From positions 1 to 44,571 of the forward strand of contig CAYLSV010000025.1 in NCBI GenBank assembly GCA_964386435.1: a DNA stretch of 44,571 nt, given 5' to 3'. This stretch comes from CAYLSV01 sp964386435 (GTDB lineage: Bacteria; Planctomycetota; Phycisphaerae; Tepidisphaerales; Tepidisphaeraceae). Position numbers and translations under genes: made by a program. Positions 8,325 to 16,409 of this stretch are shown piece by piece. The stretch's first letter is position 1. Every line of letters begins with the position of its first letter. The notes beneath the pieces were generated by a model. The model saw only the letters and a list, made by a program, of their open reading frames with translations. It did no database searches and had not been told where the DNA came from.

Positions 8325-11300
8325 TCAGACGATTACCGCGCCGGCGGTGGTGTTGCCGGTGAGGGGGCGCCATTTGCCGTAGAAGTCGGTGAAGACGCCG
8401 GCTTCGGATTCGCCGGTGCGGTCGGCGGCGCCGCCGTCGCGTGGGCGGTAGCCGCCGCCGAGGGATTCGTCGGCGAAGACGTCGTTGCCCACGACGCGGG
8501 CGTTGTTCCACTCGTCGGCGGTGAAGTAGCTGTCGCGGTTGTTCGCGTCGCCGCCAAGCATTTTCGAGTTGGGCACCCAGCCGGTGCTGCGGGCGTCGGC
8601 CCAGACGTTGTTGTCGATGTACTCGAAAGTGCCGAACGAGGTGTCGTCGACCCGCACGCTGCTGGTGCCGTAGGCCCCGACCAGCAGGTTCGGGGCAACG
8701 TACAGGTTGTTGACCACCCGCACGCCATCGGCCGTGCCGAACTGGCGGATGAACGTGCCCTCGCTGGCGTTGTTGATCGCGGTGTTGTTCGTGATCGTCA
8801 CATCCACCACGCCGCGGCGGTAGGTCCAGTCGTAGCTGTCGATCTCGATGGCGGCTTGGGCGTCGCGGTGGAAGACGTTGTTGCGGACCATGATCCGCTC
8901 GGCCCCGTGCTCCATGACCAGCGGGTGGCCGTTGAGCTCGTTTCGCTCCCACACCGACCAACGGAACCGCTCGTGGGCGTTCACCCCGTGGTTGTCGCCC
9001 GCCAACGGCCCGACGCCGACCGGGCCGTTGAGCTTGTTGTCGGCGACGTACACGTACTCGCCGAGCTGGGCGACGATGGCCCCCTTGGCCTTGTCGTTGC
9101 CGTCGGTGTGGCTGCGGTCGAGGTTGGACAAATCGTTGTGGGCGATCAGGATTCGCTCGCCCCGGACGATGCGGATGCCGTGCTCGCGGGTCGAGTTCCG
9201 CAGGTGGTTGCCGAGGAAGACGATGTCCTCGCCCTCGGTCCAGGCGAAGTAGCCGCGAATGCCCTGGTCGAGCGGGGCGCGGTTGTCCTGCATCAAAATC
9301 TGCGACGGCTCGGTGTTGGCTTTGAGGGCGTCGGAGAGGTTGTGGAACTCGTTGTCGCGAATGGTCGTGTTGCGGCCGTAGGGGTTGACGGCGATGGGCA
9401 TGCCGCCGCGGTTGCCGTTGGGCTCGACGTGGGCGCTGGTGAAGGTCAGGCCCTCGACGATCAGGTCGTCGCTGCTCTCGGTGGAGACGACGAACACGCC
9501 GCCGTTCTGGTGGCCGGTCCAGCGGAGGTAAGGCTTGTTGCCGCTGCCGTAGGCACCAACCTTCACGTTGTCACCGCTGATGGTCATCGTTTCCGGCACG
9601 TTGTACGTCGCGCCACGCTGGAACAACACCTCGACGTTGCTGTCCCACCGCATCCGCTTGGACGCTTCATCCCAGCTGCGGATCGGCCGGTTGACGCTGC
9701 CATCGTTGCCGTCGTTGCCGTTGGGGGCGACGTGAATGGTGCGGCGTTGGTCGGCGTCGACGCGGACCGTCTGCTTCTGCTCATCGACCCCGCCTTGCTC
9801 GTTGTAGACGCGGAGCGTGATCGTGTAGGTGCCGGGCCTGGTGTAAGCGTGGGCGGCGTTGAACCCGACGAGGTTGTTGTACGCGCTGCCGTTGTCGCCA
9901 AAGTCCCACTCGTACCGGGCCGAGATCGGCGAGCCGACGCGGAGGTTGGTCGAGAGGCCGTTGACGTGGATGGCCTGGCCGGCGTGGACGCGATTGTCGG
10001 AGAGGGTGAACCGGGCGTCGGGGGTGGGGGCGTCCTGGTTGCCACCGGGGCCGGCGTCGCCGTCGTTGCCGGAGTTGTTGTCGTTGCCGCCACCGTTGTT
10101 ATTGCCGCCACCGTTGTTGCCGCTGTTGTCGTTGCCGCCCCCGTTGTTGCTGCCACCGCCGTTGCTGCCGGCGGCGGGGCCGGACTCGAAGTTGCGGTTG
10201 CTGTCGTCGCCGGGGCCGCCGTCGCCCCAGTCGTCGCCGCTGCCGCCATCCATGGTGTCCTGGCCGTCTTCGCCCATCAGGCGGTCGTTGCCGTTGCCGC
10301 CGTTGATGCGGTCGTTGCCGGCCTTGCCCCAGGCGCGGTCGATGCCGTTGCCGGCCTCGATGACGTCGTCGCCGTTGTTGCCGATGAGACGGTCGTGGCC
10401 GTCGCCGCCGATCAGCGTGTCGTTGCCGTCGCCGCCGACGAGGTAGTCGTTGCCGCCGTTGCCGCGGGCCACAGCCGCGATGCCGATGCCGCTGCCGACC
10501 TTGATCACGTCATCCCGGTTGCCGCCGGTCAGCTCGACGCGGTCGAAGTCGCGATCGTCGAATCGGCGGCTCTGGCCGTTCCAGACGGCGTCAAACCGCG
10601 TGCCCCCGGCGTCGCGGAGTTCGAGGTTGTTGGCGCTGTTGCCGCGGCCGTTGAGGTACAGGGTGCGGCCGTCGGTGCGGAAGCCTTCGCCGCCGGGGTT
10701 GTTGTCGTTGCCGCCGGTGTTGCCGCCACCGTTGTTGTTGTTGTCGTCGTTGCCGCCGTTGTCGTTGCCGCCGCCGTTGTTGCCGCCCAGATCGCCGTCG
10801 AGACGGGTGATCCGAACGAAGTTGATCATGCTGTTGCGGGCGATCTTGCTGTTGTCGATCGTCAGCTTGCCGTCATTGACGTCGACCTCGCGGGCCGAAT
10901 AGGGAAACGGCCGGCTGTTGGTCGGGTAGCCGCTGAGGACAATCTGGTCCTCGACGTGCGTGGCGACATGAACATTGCCCGGCACCGCCGCATCACCGGC
11001 GACGATGTACACATCGTACCGGCCGTTGGGGACGGCAATCTCCCACGTCAGGTCCTGGCCCGCGCTTTGCGTCTTGATGCCCGTGTCGTACCGCTGGTCG
11101 GGGCTGCGGCCGCTGTTGCGGTCGTAACCGAAGCTGCGGGCGTCGCCGTCCCAGCCGTAGCTGAAGCCGTTGCCGCGGTCGCCGAAGGTGTGGCCGATGT
11201 CGGCCACGGTCCCGCCGGGCGTCTCGGCACCGCCGGGTTGGAAGTTGACGGTGAGTTGGTTGCCCGAGAGCAGCCGACGGTTCTCGAGGTTCTCGAGAAC

Positions 11301-11477
11301 GGCCCGCCCGGCACGGTCTGCCACGGCCCGGCCGGTCGACCAAGACAATTTGCTGGCATGCCCCTTGCTTTCTTTCCCCTTCCCCTTTAGAGTCGTGGCG
11401 AAGTACGACGAGTTGGCGACAACAAGGTCGGCGTCGATGGCAGCCTGACGGCGGGCGCTACGGCGAGAGTGGCTCAT
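8325..11477 (-). CDS. Secreted malectin-like / RTX-like / PKD / parallel beta-helix protein
   Basis: The protein has 1050 residues from the ATG at 11477, which has AGGAAC about ten bases upstream. Residues 61-71 (LENLENRRLLS) match the N-terminal motif of planctomycete extracellular proteins. A malectin-like or carbohydrate-binding domain follows (about 74-230; DQRYDTG, WEIAVPNGRYDVYIVAGD). After an Asn/Gly linker comes a stretch of RTX-like calcium-binding nonapeptides (GGDGNDTLIGGDGHDRLIG and relatives, about 340-425), a second Asn/Gly-rich linker, a PKD domain (YEWDFGDNGS...HAYTRPGTYTITLRV, about 500-580) and a right-handed beta-helix of the NosD/pectate-lyase kind to the C-terminus (repeated N-N-x-hydrophobic turns such as VTITNNTAINN). 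It is likely a surface polysaccharide-binding or lyase protein. Catalytic residues cannot be assigned. Linkers are encoded by AAC/GGC codon runs. Confidence 0.82.
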   Translation of the reverse strand: MSHSRRSARRQAAIDADLVVANSSYFATTLKGKGKESKGHASKLSWSTGRAVADRAGRAVLENLENRRLLSGNQLTVNFQPGGAETPGGTVADIGHTFGDRGNGFSYGWDGDARSFGYDRNSGRSPDQRYDTGIKTQSAGQDLTWEIAVPNGRYDVYIVAGDAAVPGNVHVATHVEDQIVLSGYPTNSRPFPYSAREVDVNDGKLTIDNSKIARNSMINFVRITRLDGDLGGNNGGGNDNGGNDDNNNNGGGNTGGNDNNPGGEGFRTDGRTLYLNGRGNSANNLELRDAGGTRFDAVWNGQSRRFDDRDFDRVELTGGNRDDVIKVGSGIGIAAVARGNGGNDYLVGGDGNDTLIGGDGHDRLIGNNGDDVIEAGNGIDRAWGKAGNDRINGGNGNDRLMGEDGQDTMDGGSGDDWGDGGPGDDSNRNFESGPAAGSNGGGSNNGGGNDNSGNNGGGNNNGGGNDNNSGNDGDAGPGGNQDAPTPDARFTLSDNRVHAGQAIHVNGLSTNLRVGSPISARYEWDFGDNGSAYNNLVGFNAAHAYTRPGTYTITLRVYNEQGGVDEQKQTVRVDADQRRTIHVAPNGNDGNDGSVNRPIRSWDEASKRMRWDSNVEVLFQRGATYNVPETMTISGDNVKVGAYGSGNKPYLRWTGHQNGGVFVVSTESSDDLIVEGLTFTSAHVEPNGNRGGMPIAVNPYGRNTTIRDNEFHNLSDALKANTEPSQILMQDNRAPLDQGIRGYFAWTEGEDIVFLGNHLRNSTREHGIRIVRGERILIAHNDLSNLDRSHTDGNDKAKGAIVAQLGEYVYVADNKLNGPVGVGPLAGDNHGVNAHERFRWSVWERNELNGHPLVMEHGAERIMVRNNVFHRDAQAAIEIDSYDWTYRRGVVDVTITNNTAINNASEGTFIRQFGTADGVRVVNNLYVAPNLLVGAYGTSSVRVDDTSFGTFEYIDNNVWADARSTGWVPNSKMLGGDANNRDSYFTADEWNNARVVGNDVFADESLGGGYRPRDGGAADRTGESEAGVFTDFYGKWRPLTGNTTAGAVIV

Positions 11478-11536
11478 GGTTGTGGTCGTTCCTGGGTTTC
11501 CTGCGACGATCGACACCTGCCGACCGCCCTCCGACA

Positions 11537-11625
11537 GGGCACCACCCGGACAGCCGGGAGTGCCCTTAGTTCGCGACCGGCGACATGCATCGCCGGCCAA
11601 CGTGTCGTTACGGTAACGTAACGAC
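11537..11625 (-). promoter_or_regulatory. Hairpin-rich 5' leader of the beta-helix gene
   Basis: Upstream of the ATG at 11477 three hairpins follow each other. 11537-11565 pairs GGGCAC with GTGCCC around an inner CCGG/CCGG. 11577-11596 pairs CCGGCGA with TCGCCGG around six bases. 11604-11625 pairs GTCGTTACG perfectly with CGTAACGAC around GTAA. The last is also a symmetrical site a dimeric regulator could bind. They suggest a structured mRNA leader or operator set for the secreted protein. No known riboswitch was recognised. Confidence 0.45.
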
Positions 11626-11755
11626 GCGGTGGGTGAAACCGTTCACGGCGCGACAGCGTGTCGCAGCCGTGGCCTCCGATCGGCTTCAGCGGCCGCAAAA
11701 CGCCGGTTACGGCGTCTGACGCACGCTGCCGCCGCCGCATGGTGCGGGGAGGAGT

Positions 11756-11913
11756 TGCAGGCAAACTTCGGCTCGTGGCGTTGCGCCACGCGGCCTTGCC
11801 TTGCATGGACCAGTGCCGGCACCCATAACCGGCACCCGTCCGAAGGGGCGGCCATTCGTAGGCCACCCATCTTCGCTTCGCCACCTCGCCGCCGGCGGGT
11901 TCCTTTCCCGAGG
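11756..11913. ncRNA. Candidate structured RNA (strand uncertain)
   Basis: The middle of the 665-base intergenic region carries closely packed stems. 11756-11805 pairs TGCAGGCAA with TTGCCTTGCA (one bulge) around the perfect hairpin CGTGGCG-TTG-CGCCACG at 11774-11790. 11813-11835 pairs GTGCCGG with CCGGCAC. 11841-11875 pairs CGAAG, GGG and GGCC with GGCC, CCC and CTTCG. 11883-11913 pairs CCTCG with CGAGG around GGG/CCC. No convincing protein is encoded on either strand. It could be a small RNA, or a longer leader of either the OsmC gene (plus) or the beta-helix gene (minus). RNase P, tmRNA and common riboswitch signatures were not seen. Confidence 0.35.
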
Positions 11914-12142
11914 CTGCCAATCCCATTGGGATCGGCCAAACTGGCGGGTCGCTGCACGACCGTTGTACGCGAACGATCCGTCGCTCGCACCGTCAGGACG
12001 ACACACAGCCGGAAAGATTTCCGACCTTTTGTCGCGCCACTTCCGGTTGTGTCGGTTATGCCGGCAGGGAAATTGACGCGAGCAAGATTTTTCTTGCCCC
12101 GTCGTCCCTCGCCACCTTCCCGACCCGCGCCTTGGATGTGTC

Positions 12143-12664
12143 ATGAGCCACGAACCGCCGCAACAACCCAGCGACCCGTCCACCCACGTCGTCACCCAGC
12201 AGATCGAGTACGTCGGTGAGCTCCGCTGCCAGGCCGTCCACGACCCCTCCAAGAGCGAACTCGCCACCGATGCCCCAAAGGACAACCAGGGCCTGGGGCA
12301 ATCCTTCAGCCCCACCGATCTGCTGTGCACGAGCCTGGCAACGTGTGCCTTAACAACGATGGCCATCGCCGCGAGGAGGGATGGTTACGAGCTCGGCCGC
12401 TGCACGGTTCGCGTGGAGAAACGAATGTCCACCAGCCCACGCCGCGTCGGCCGGATTGACCTGCACTACAAGTTGCCCGGCGACCTGACGGAGGACCAGT
12501 TCACCCGCCTCCAACGCGCCGCCGGCCACTGCCCGGTGCACAAGTCGCTCAGCCCCGAGGTCGAGGTCGTCAACCACTACGAGGAAGACGCCCCAAAATC
12601 ACCCGCCCACCTTGACGCCCCGGCACCCCCGCCTAAACTGCCCGACCCCAATTTGGGGCGGTAG
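12143..12664 (+). CDS. OsmC family peroxiredoxin-like protein
   Basis: The 173-residue protein shows the OsmC/Ohr fold with both conserved cysteines: LLCTSLATCALTTMAI, where the second cysteine of CTSLATC is the peroxidatic position, and HCPVHKSL about 75 residues later. It belongs to the YhfA-like branch rather than Ohr. The likely role is thiol-dependent detoxification of organic hydroperoxides in the cytoplasm. A proline-rich tail of about 25 residues (APAPPPKLPDPNLGR) follows the fold. The last ten bases lie inside the tRNA-Asp gene, and the TAG stop is made of tRNA bases 8-10. The ATG at 12143 is the first in frame after a long non-coding region. Confidence 0.88.
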   Translation: MSHEPPQQPSDPSTHVVTQQIEYVGELRCQAVHDPSKSELATDAPKDNQGLGQSFSPTDLLCTSLATCALTTMAIAARRDGYELGRCTVRVEKRMSTSPRRVGRIDLHYKLPGDLTEDQFTRLQRAAGHCPVHKSLSPEVEVVNHYEEDAPKSPAHLDAPAPPPKLPDPNLGR

Positions 12665-12728
12665 CTCAATTGGTTAGAGCCCCGGACTGTCGATCCGGAG
12701 GTTGCGGGTTCGAGCCCCGTCCGCCTCG
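12655..12728 (+). tRNA. tRNA-Asp (GTC)
   Basis: The 74-base cloverleaf is complete: acceptor GGGGCGG/CCGCCTC (one G-T pair), D arm GCTC/GAGC, anticodon stem CCGGA/TCCGG with loop CTGTCGA (anticodon GTC), T arm GCGGG/CCCGT with loop TTCGAGC, and discriminator G at 12728. CCA is not encoded. Its first ten bases overlap the end of the OsmC gene. The 3' half is the sort of site used by integrases, and the next gene is a putative defence gene with a different base composition. Confidence 0.96.
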
Positions 12729-12733
12729 CTTTA

Positions 12734-12756
12734 GGCTCATCTTCTCTGGGTGAGCC
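12734..12756 (+). terminator. Probable terminator of tRNA-Asp
   Basis: GGCTCA (12734-12739) pairs with TGAGCC (12751-12756) around eleven bases and is followed by CCTTTCGTCCTCC, a pyrimidine-rich but not pure T tail. It lies six bases after the tRNA. Confidence 0.55.
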
Positions 12757-12861
12757 CCTTTCGTCCTCCTCTTCGTTAATAAGCAGCTGTTGGCCTGGGG
12801 CCGGGAGCCTTTGTCACGTACTCCTGTTGGAAGCCGCCGTCTGAGCAGGTACGCTGCGTTG

Positions 12862-14454
12862 ATGCAGCAACCGGAGCCGCAGTCGAAAACTTATGCTGCT
12901 CTCTTGAGCGACATCGATCATGGTGTTGTGAAGATCCCGCAGTTCCAGCGTGACTTCGTTTGGCCACGTGATAAGTCTGCCGCCCTGATCGACAGCATTC
13001 TCCGAGGCTATCCGATCGGCACGTTCATTTTCTGGCGAACGCGAGAGAAGCTCCGGAGCGTCCGCAACATCGGCAGTGCCCAACTCCCCGATACTCCGGC
13101 GGGAGATTACGCCAACCAAGTGCTCGATGGCCAACAACGTCTCACCAGCCTCTTCGCCGCCATCCGCGGGTTGAAGGTCGAACGAGAGGATGCAAAGCCG
13201 GAGGACTTCAACAACCTCTACATCAACCTCGAGGCCGAAGAGGGTGATCAGTACGTCTTCGCGGACGACGGCACGCCCGATCCCGGCACGACCATGCGGG
13301 TGACCGACCTGATCAACGCAGACTTCACTTTCTTCATGAAGTACGACGCGGCATACCACGCGATGATTCAGCAGCACCAGAAGGTTCTGACAAGCTACCT
13401 CTTCTCAATCATCGTCGTCAACGATGCCCCGATCGATGTGGCCACCGAGATCTTCACGCGGATCAACGAGGGCGGCAAAGCCTTGACGCCGTTCGAGATC
13501 ATGGTGGCCAAGACCTACGTCGACGGCAAGTTCGACCTTGCGGAGCGGAGTACGAAGCTTCAAGAAGAGCTACGCGAGGTCGAGTTCGAGACGATTCCAC
13601 GCACGGTGTACCTGCAGATCGCCAGCACGTTACTTCGCGGCGACAGCAAGAAGAAAACGATCCTCTCCTTGCCTCGCGATGAATTCGTTCAGGGGTGGCC
13701 GCGGGTCGAGCAGGCGATCAAGCACGCGGTGGATTACGCCCGCAACGCACTGCAAGTTCCGGCGAGTCGGCTGATGCCGTACCCGACGATGCTCATTCCG
13801 CTGGCGGTTTGGTTCGACAGGAAAAAGGCCAAGCCTACCGGTGTCGCGGCGAAGCGACTCAAGTCGCTATTTTGGCGGATCGGCCTCACCGGCACATACT
13901 CGACGGCCAGCGGCTCCGCGCTGGAGCAGGACGTGCGACGTGTTGATCAAATCATTGCCGGTGAGATCCCGACCTACGACGAGCGTTTCATCCCACCCTC
14001 TGCAGAAGACCTGTTGGCCGGCGGCATATTCAAACCCGGCAACGCTTTTACCCGCGTGATCCTGTGTGTCCTCGCCGCACGGAAGCCATTGTCGTTCGAC
14101 GATGGCAGCGATGTGGTGCTCGACAACGACTGGCTCATCCAGGCTAACAGTAAGAATTATCACCATTTCTTCCCGAAGGCTTTTCTACGGAAAAGGGGCG
14201 TCAGTCGTGATCGGGCCAATCACGTCGGCAACATCACAATTATCAGTGACGCCCTCAACAAGAAGACGATCCGCGACAAGCCGCCGTCGAAGTACCTTAA
14301 GCTATTTGAAGGTTTGCACCTTGCCGCCACGCTTAAGACGCACCTGATCGATTTGGACAGCGACGGCGTGCTGCAGGACGACTACAACACGTTCCTCAGC
14401 AATCGCTGCGAGCGACTTGCCAAAGCACTCGCGGCACTGGTGGAAGTGGGGTGA
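12862..14454 (+). CDS. DUF262 / DUF1524-type (GmrSD-like) protein, putative phage defence
   Basis: From the ATG at 12862 the protein has 530 residues. The N-terminal DUF262 domain has its two hallmarks, IPQFQRDFVW (25-34) and DGQQRLT (89-95), which in this ParB/sulfiredoxin-like fold bind and hydrolyse nucleotide. The C-terminal part has NYHHFFPKAFL (about 432-442) and NHVGNITIIS (about 453-462), matching the His-rich nuclease signature of DUF1524/HNH partners. Fusions of this kind (GmrSD, BrxU, SspE relatives) restrict modified phage DNA. The gene stands alone directly after tRNA-Asp and looks less GC-rich than its neighbours, suggesting transfer. A TTG at 12790 would add 24 unsupported residues. 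Family is clear; defence role is inferred from relatives. Confidence 0.85.
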   Translation: MQQPEPQSKTYAALLSDIDHGVVKIPQFQRDFVWPRDKSAALIDSILRGYPIGTFIFWRTREKLRSVRNIGSAQLPDTPAGDYANQVLDGQQRLTSLFAAIRGLKVEREDAKPEDFNNLYINLEAEEGDQYVFADDGTPDPGTTMRVTDLINADFTFFMKYDAAYHAMIQQHQKVLTSYLFSIIVVNDAPIDVATEIFTRINEGGKALTPFEIMVAKTYVDGKFDLAERSTKLQEELREVEFETIPRTVYLQIASTLLRGDSKKKTILSLPRDEFVQGWPRVEQAIKHAVDYARNALQVPASRLMPYPTMLIPLAVWFDRKKAKPTGVAAKRLKSLFWRIGLTGTYSTASGSALEQDVRRVDQIIAGEIPTYDERFIPPSAEDLLAGGIFKPGNAFTRVILCVLAARKPLSFDDGSDVVLDNDWLIQANSKNYHHFFPKAFLRKRGVSRDRANHVGNITIISDALNKKTIRDKPPSKYLKLFEGLHLAATLKTHLIDLDSDGVLQDDYNTFLSNRCERLAKALAALVEVG

Positions 14455-14500
14455 CCTTCAACTCGAGCCCGTGGGCGATTGCCGCCTCCCGCCTCTCGCC

Positions 14501-14878
14501 TCATGCCGCGGCGGCGAGGCGGGCTAGGGTGCTGTTGACTTTTTCCAGGAAGCCGTCGGGGGTGAAGGGTTTGACGACGTAGTTGTTCACGCCGGCCTTG
14601 ATGGCCTCGACCACGCGGCCTTTTTCGGCTTCGGTGGTGCACATGATCAGCGGGGTCTTTTTGTCAAACTCACGGATCTTCTGGATCAGCTCGAAGCCGT
14701 TCATGTTGGGCATGTTCCAATCGATCATCACGAGGTCGAACTTGCCGGCCTCGCCGCCGATGGCCTCGAGGGCTTCGACGCCGTCGCCGGCTTCGCCGAA
14801 CTCCTGGGCGATTTGGGTGAGGACCTTCTTCTGGATGTTCCGCATGGTTTTTGAATCGTCGACCAGTAGCACTTTCAT
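14501..14878 (-). CDS. cheY: CheY-like single-domain response regulator
   Basis: The 125-residue receiver domain has the acidic pair D7 D8, phosphorylation site D53 (MIDWNMPNMNGFEL), T81/T82 and K103 (VVKPF), all the residues needed for phosphorylation-dependent switching. No output domain is attached. The ATG at 14878 has GGAGAG eight bases upstream; longer forms reaching to 15007 would overlap the cheX-like gene. It is the second gene of a pair after the CheX-like phosphatase, 74 bases downstream. In motility systems CheX removes phosphate from CheY, so the pair forms a compact signalling module. No flagellar, pilus or CheA gene is nearby. Confidence 0.93.
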   Translation of the reverse strand: MKVLLVDDSKTMRNIQKKVLTQIAQEFGEAGDGVEALEAIGGEAGKFDLVMIDWNMPNMNGFELIQKIREFDKKTPLIMCTTEAEKGRVVEAIKAGVNNYVVKPFTPDGFLEKVNSTLARLAAAA

Positions 14879-14952
14879 CGTTCTCTCCGTCAGTTGTTGG
14901 TTCGTGGGCCGCGTCGGCGGCAAGGTGGGCGGGGCAGGGGCAAGAAGGGGGT

Positions 14953-15456
14953 TCAGGCTTCCTTGATGCTGATTTCCACGGCGAAGTCGCCGACCTCGGT
15001 GGTGCACGGGATGACCAGGCAGGGCACGTCCTTGAGCCGGGCGATCATGTGGCCGGGGCCGATGATGACGCTGGGCGTGGTGATGCTGGCCTGCTTGTGC
15101 AGGTCCTTTTTCGCGCCCCCGGCGACCATGTTGGCCAGCTCGCCGACGGCGTCGGCGAAGTCGGGGTCGGCGGGGTCGATGTGCATGCCGCAGAACGCCT
15201 CGACGAGCTTTTCGGCGGCCGAGGTCTGCAAACTCAGCACGACGCTGCCGAGGATCTCGCCGCCAAAGCCGATGATGGCCGAGACGTCGTAGCTGGCGAT
15301 GGGCCGGCCCTTGACATGAGGGCGTTGCACGGTCGTCTCGATGCCGACCATGGTGCTGAAGACGTTGCGCACCGCGTTGACGAACGGCACGATGAGTTTC
15401 GGGTTGATTTGCTGGGATGCGGCCGACTCGGCCGGGGGGTCCATGACTGCGGGCAT
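14953..15456 (-). CDS. CheX-like CheY-phosphatase family protein
   Basis: The 167-residue protein carries the CheC/CheX/FliY catalytic pattern ELANMVAGGAK with E106 and N109 placed as in the dephosphorylating helix, followed by the TPSVIIGPGH strand typical of CheX. Only one such helix is present, as in CheX. The ATG at 15456 is preceded by AAGGAC at good spacing; an upstream in-frame start at 15531 has no site. It should dephosphorylate a CheY protein, most likely the product of the next gene in the same operon. The N-terminal 15 residues are unstructured. Confidence 0.85.
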   Translation of the reverse strand: MPAVMDPPAESAASQQINPKLIVPFVNAVRNVFSTMVGIETTVQRPHVKGRPIASYDVSAIIGFGGEILGSVVLSLQTSAAEKLVEAFCGMHIDPADPDFADAVGELANMVAGGAKKDLHKQASITTPSVIIGPGHMIARLKDVPCLVIPCTTEVGDFAVEISIKEA

Positions 15457-15692
15457 GATCGTCCTTGTTGATCCGTCACTTCGGGTCAGGAGCCGGCAGG
15501 TCTGTCCCCTCCTGCGGCCGTTGTTCCACACCGGCGGTTGCCGGGCGTCTGCTGAAAGTGTCGGACGAACCGGCCGCCCACTTTCGCAGGTGGTGCGGCT
15601 TGTGCTGAAACACCGGTGATAATCGGACGTGCCACCGGCAGTGGAAGCACGTTCGGACGCAGCAATGAAGCCAAAGGGTTAGCGCGACAAAT

Positions 15693-15734
15693 ACCCGGAT
15701 CCACGCGTTGCTGTCGTGCAACGTGGACCCGGGT
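15693..15734 (-). terminator. Long hairpin, probable terminator
   Basis: ACCCGG, CCACG and TTG on one side (15693-15710) pair in order with CAA, CGTGG and CCGGGT (to 15734). On the minus strand the stem is followed by ATTTGTCGC. It lies 50 bases after the stop of the membrane protein gene at 15785 and would end that transcript before the cheX-like promoter. The rest of the 328-base space (15457-15784) shows nothing else recognisable. Confidence 0.5.
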
Positions 15735-15784
15735 GTTCGCTGTGCTCACCCCTCGGCTTCTCAACCGGAAGAGCACCGCGGGTG

Positions 15785-16372
15785 TCAGTCGCTCTTCGTG
15801 TCGTCGCGGTCGGTGGCGGCGGTGACGAATTCGGTGGCTTGATCCTTCGCGCTGGCGGCGGCGTCGGTGACGGTTTGGCCGGCGTCGCCGAGGGTGTTGG
15901 TGACAGCATCGCGGAGCTGGCGGCGGCGTTCGGCACCGCGGGTCGGGTCGAGCAGGTACGCCGCCCCGGCACCCAGGCCGACGAGGGCGACGGCCAGCAG
16001 CAGGCTGTCGGCACCGCTGCCCTGGTCCTCCGGCTCGTGCCGGCGGCCGCGCAGGACGTCGTAGGCGTCGCCGCCGCGGCGGCGGGCCTCGGTGGTGAAG
16101 CCGCGGCCGGACTCGGTGACGTTCTCCTTCGCCGCCTTCCCGGCGACGTAAGCCGCCGCGAGCTTCGCCCCCAAGTTGCCGCCCAGGCCAAGTGTTTTGC
16201 CGCCCACGAACGTCGCCAACGCCCCAGGCGCGGCCGAGATGACGCTGCCCAGCAGCGACGATTTGCCGGTCTGGTTGGCCTTGTGGTTCATGATCGACGT
16301 GACGATCCCCAGCCCAATGCCGGCCAGGCCAGTGTAAATCGTCTTCTTGTTCAACGGCACGTTCGAGAGCAT
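15785..16372 (-). CDS. Small membrane-associated protein with YtxH-like tail
   Basis: The 195-residue protein has a hydrophobic N-terminal half (TIYTGLAGIGLGIVTSIM; LLGSVISAAPGALATFVGGKTLGLGG), a charged middle, a membrane segment LLLAVALVGLGAGAAYLLDP and then RGAERRRQLRD followed by a helical Ala/Asp/Thr-rich tail. The pattern of one helix followed by LxDPxRGxxRR and an amphipathic tail is typical of YtxH-like stress-associated proteins, but the whole chain is not a recognised family. No ribosome binding site is evident before the ATG at 16372. It is co-oriented with lpdA and 37 bases downstream of it. Function unknown. Confidence 0.65.
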   Translation of the reverse strand: MLSNVPLNKKTIYTGLAGIGLGIVTSIMNHKANQTGKSSLLGSVISAAPGALATFVGGKTLGLGGNLGAKLAAAYVAGKAAKENVTESGRGFTTEARRRGGDAYDVLRGRRHEPEDQGSGADSLLLAVALVGLGAGAAYLLDPTRGAERRRQLRDAVTNTLGDAGQTVTDAAASAKDQATEFVTAATDRDDTKSD

Positions 16373-16409
16373 GATGGGAATGGTGGGAGCAAGATGCGTG
16401 CCGGGACCC

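Noticed and set aside
11474..11926. Open frame of 150 codons on the minus strand in the region upstream of the beta-helix gene.
   Set aside because: No recognisable motif, composition typical of non-coding GC-rich DNA, and it covers strong hairpins that better explain the region.
12790..12861. TTG start giving a DUF262 protein 24 residues longer.
   Set aside because: No ribosome binding site and no similarity in the added part; the ATG at 12862 gives the usual family start.
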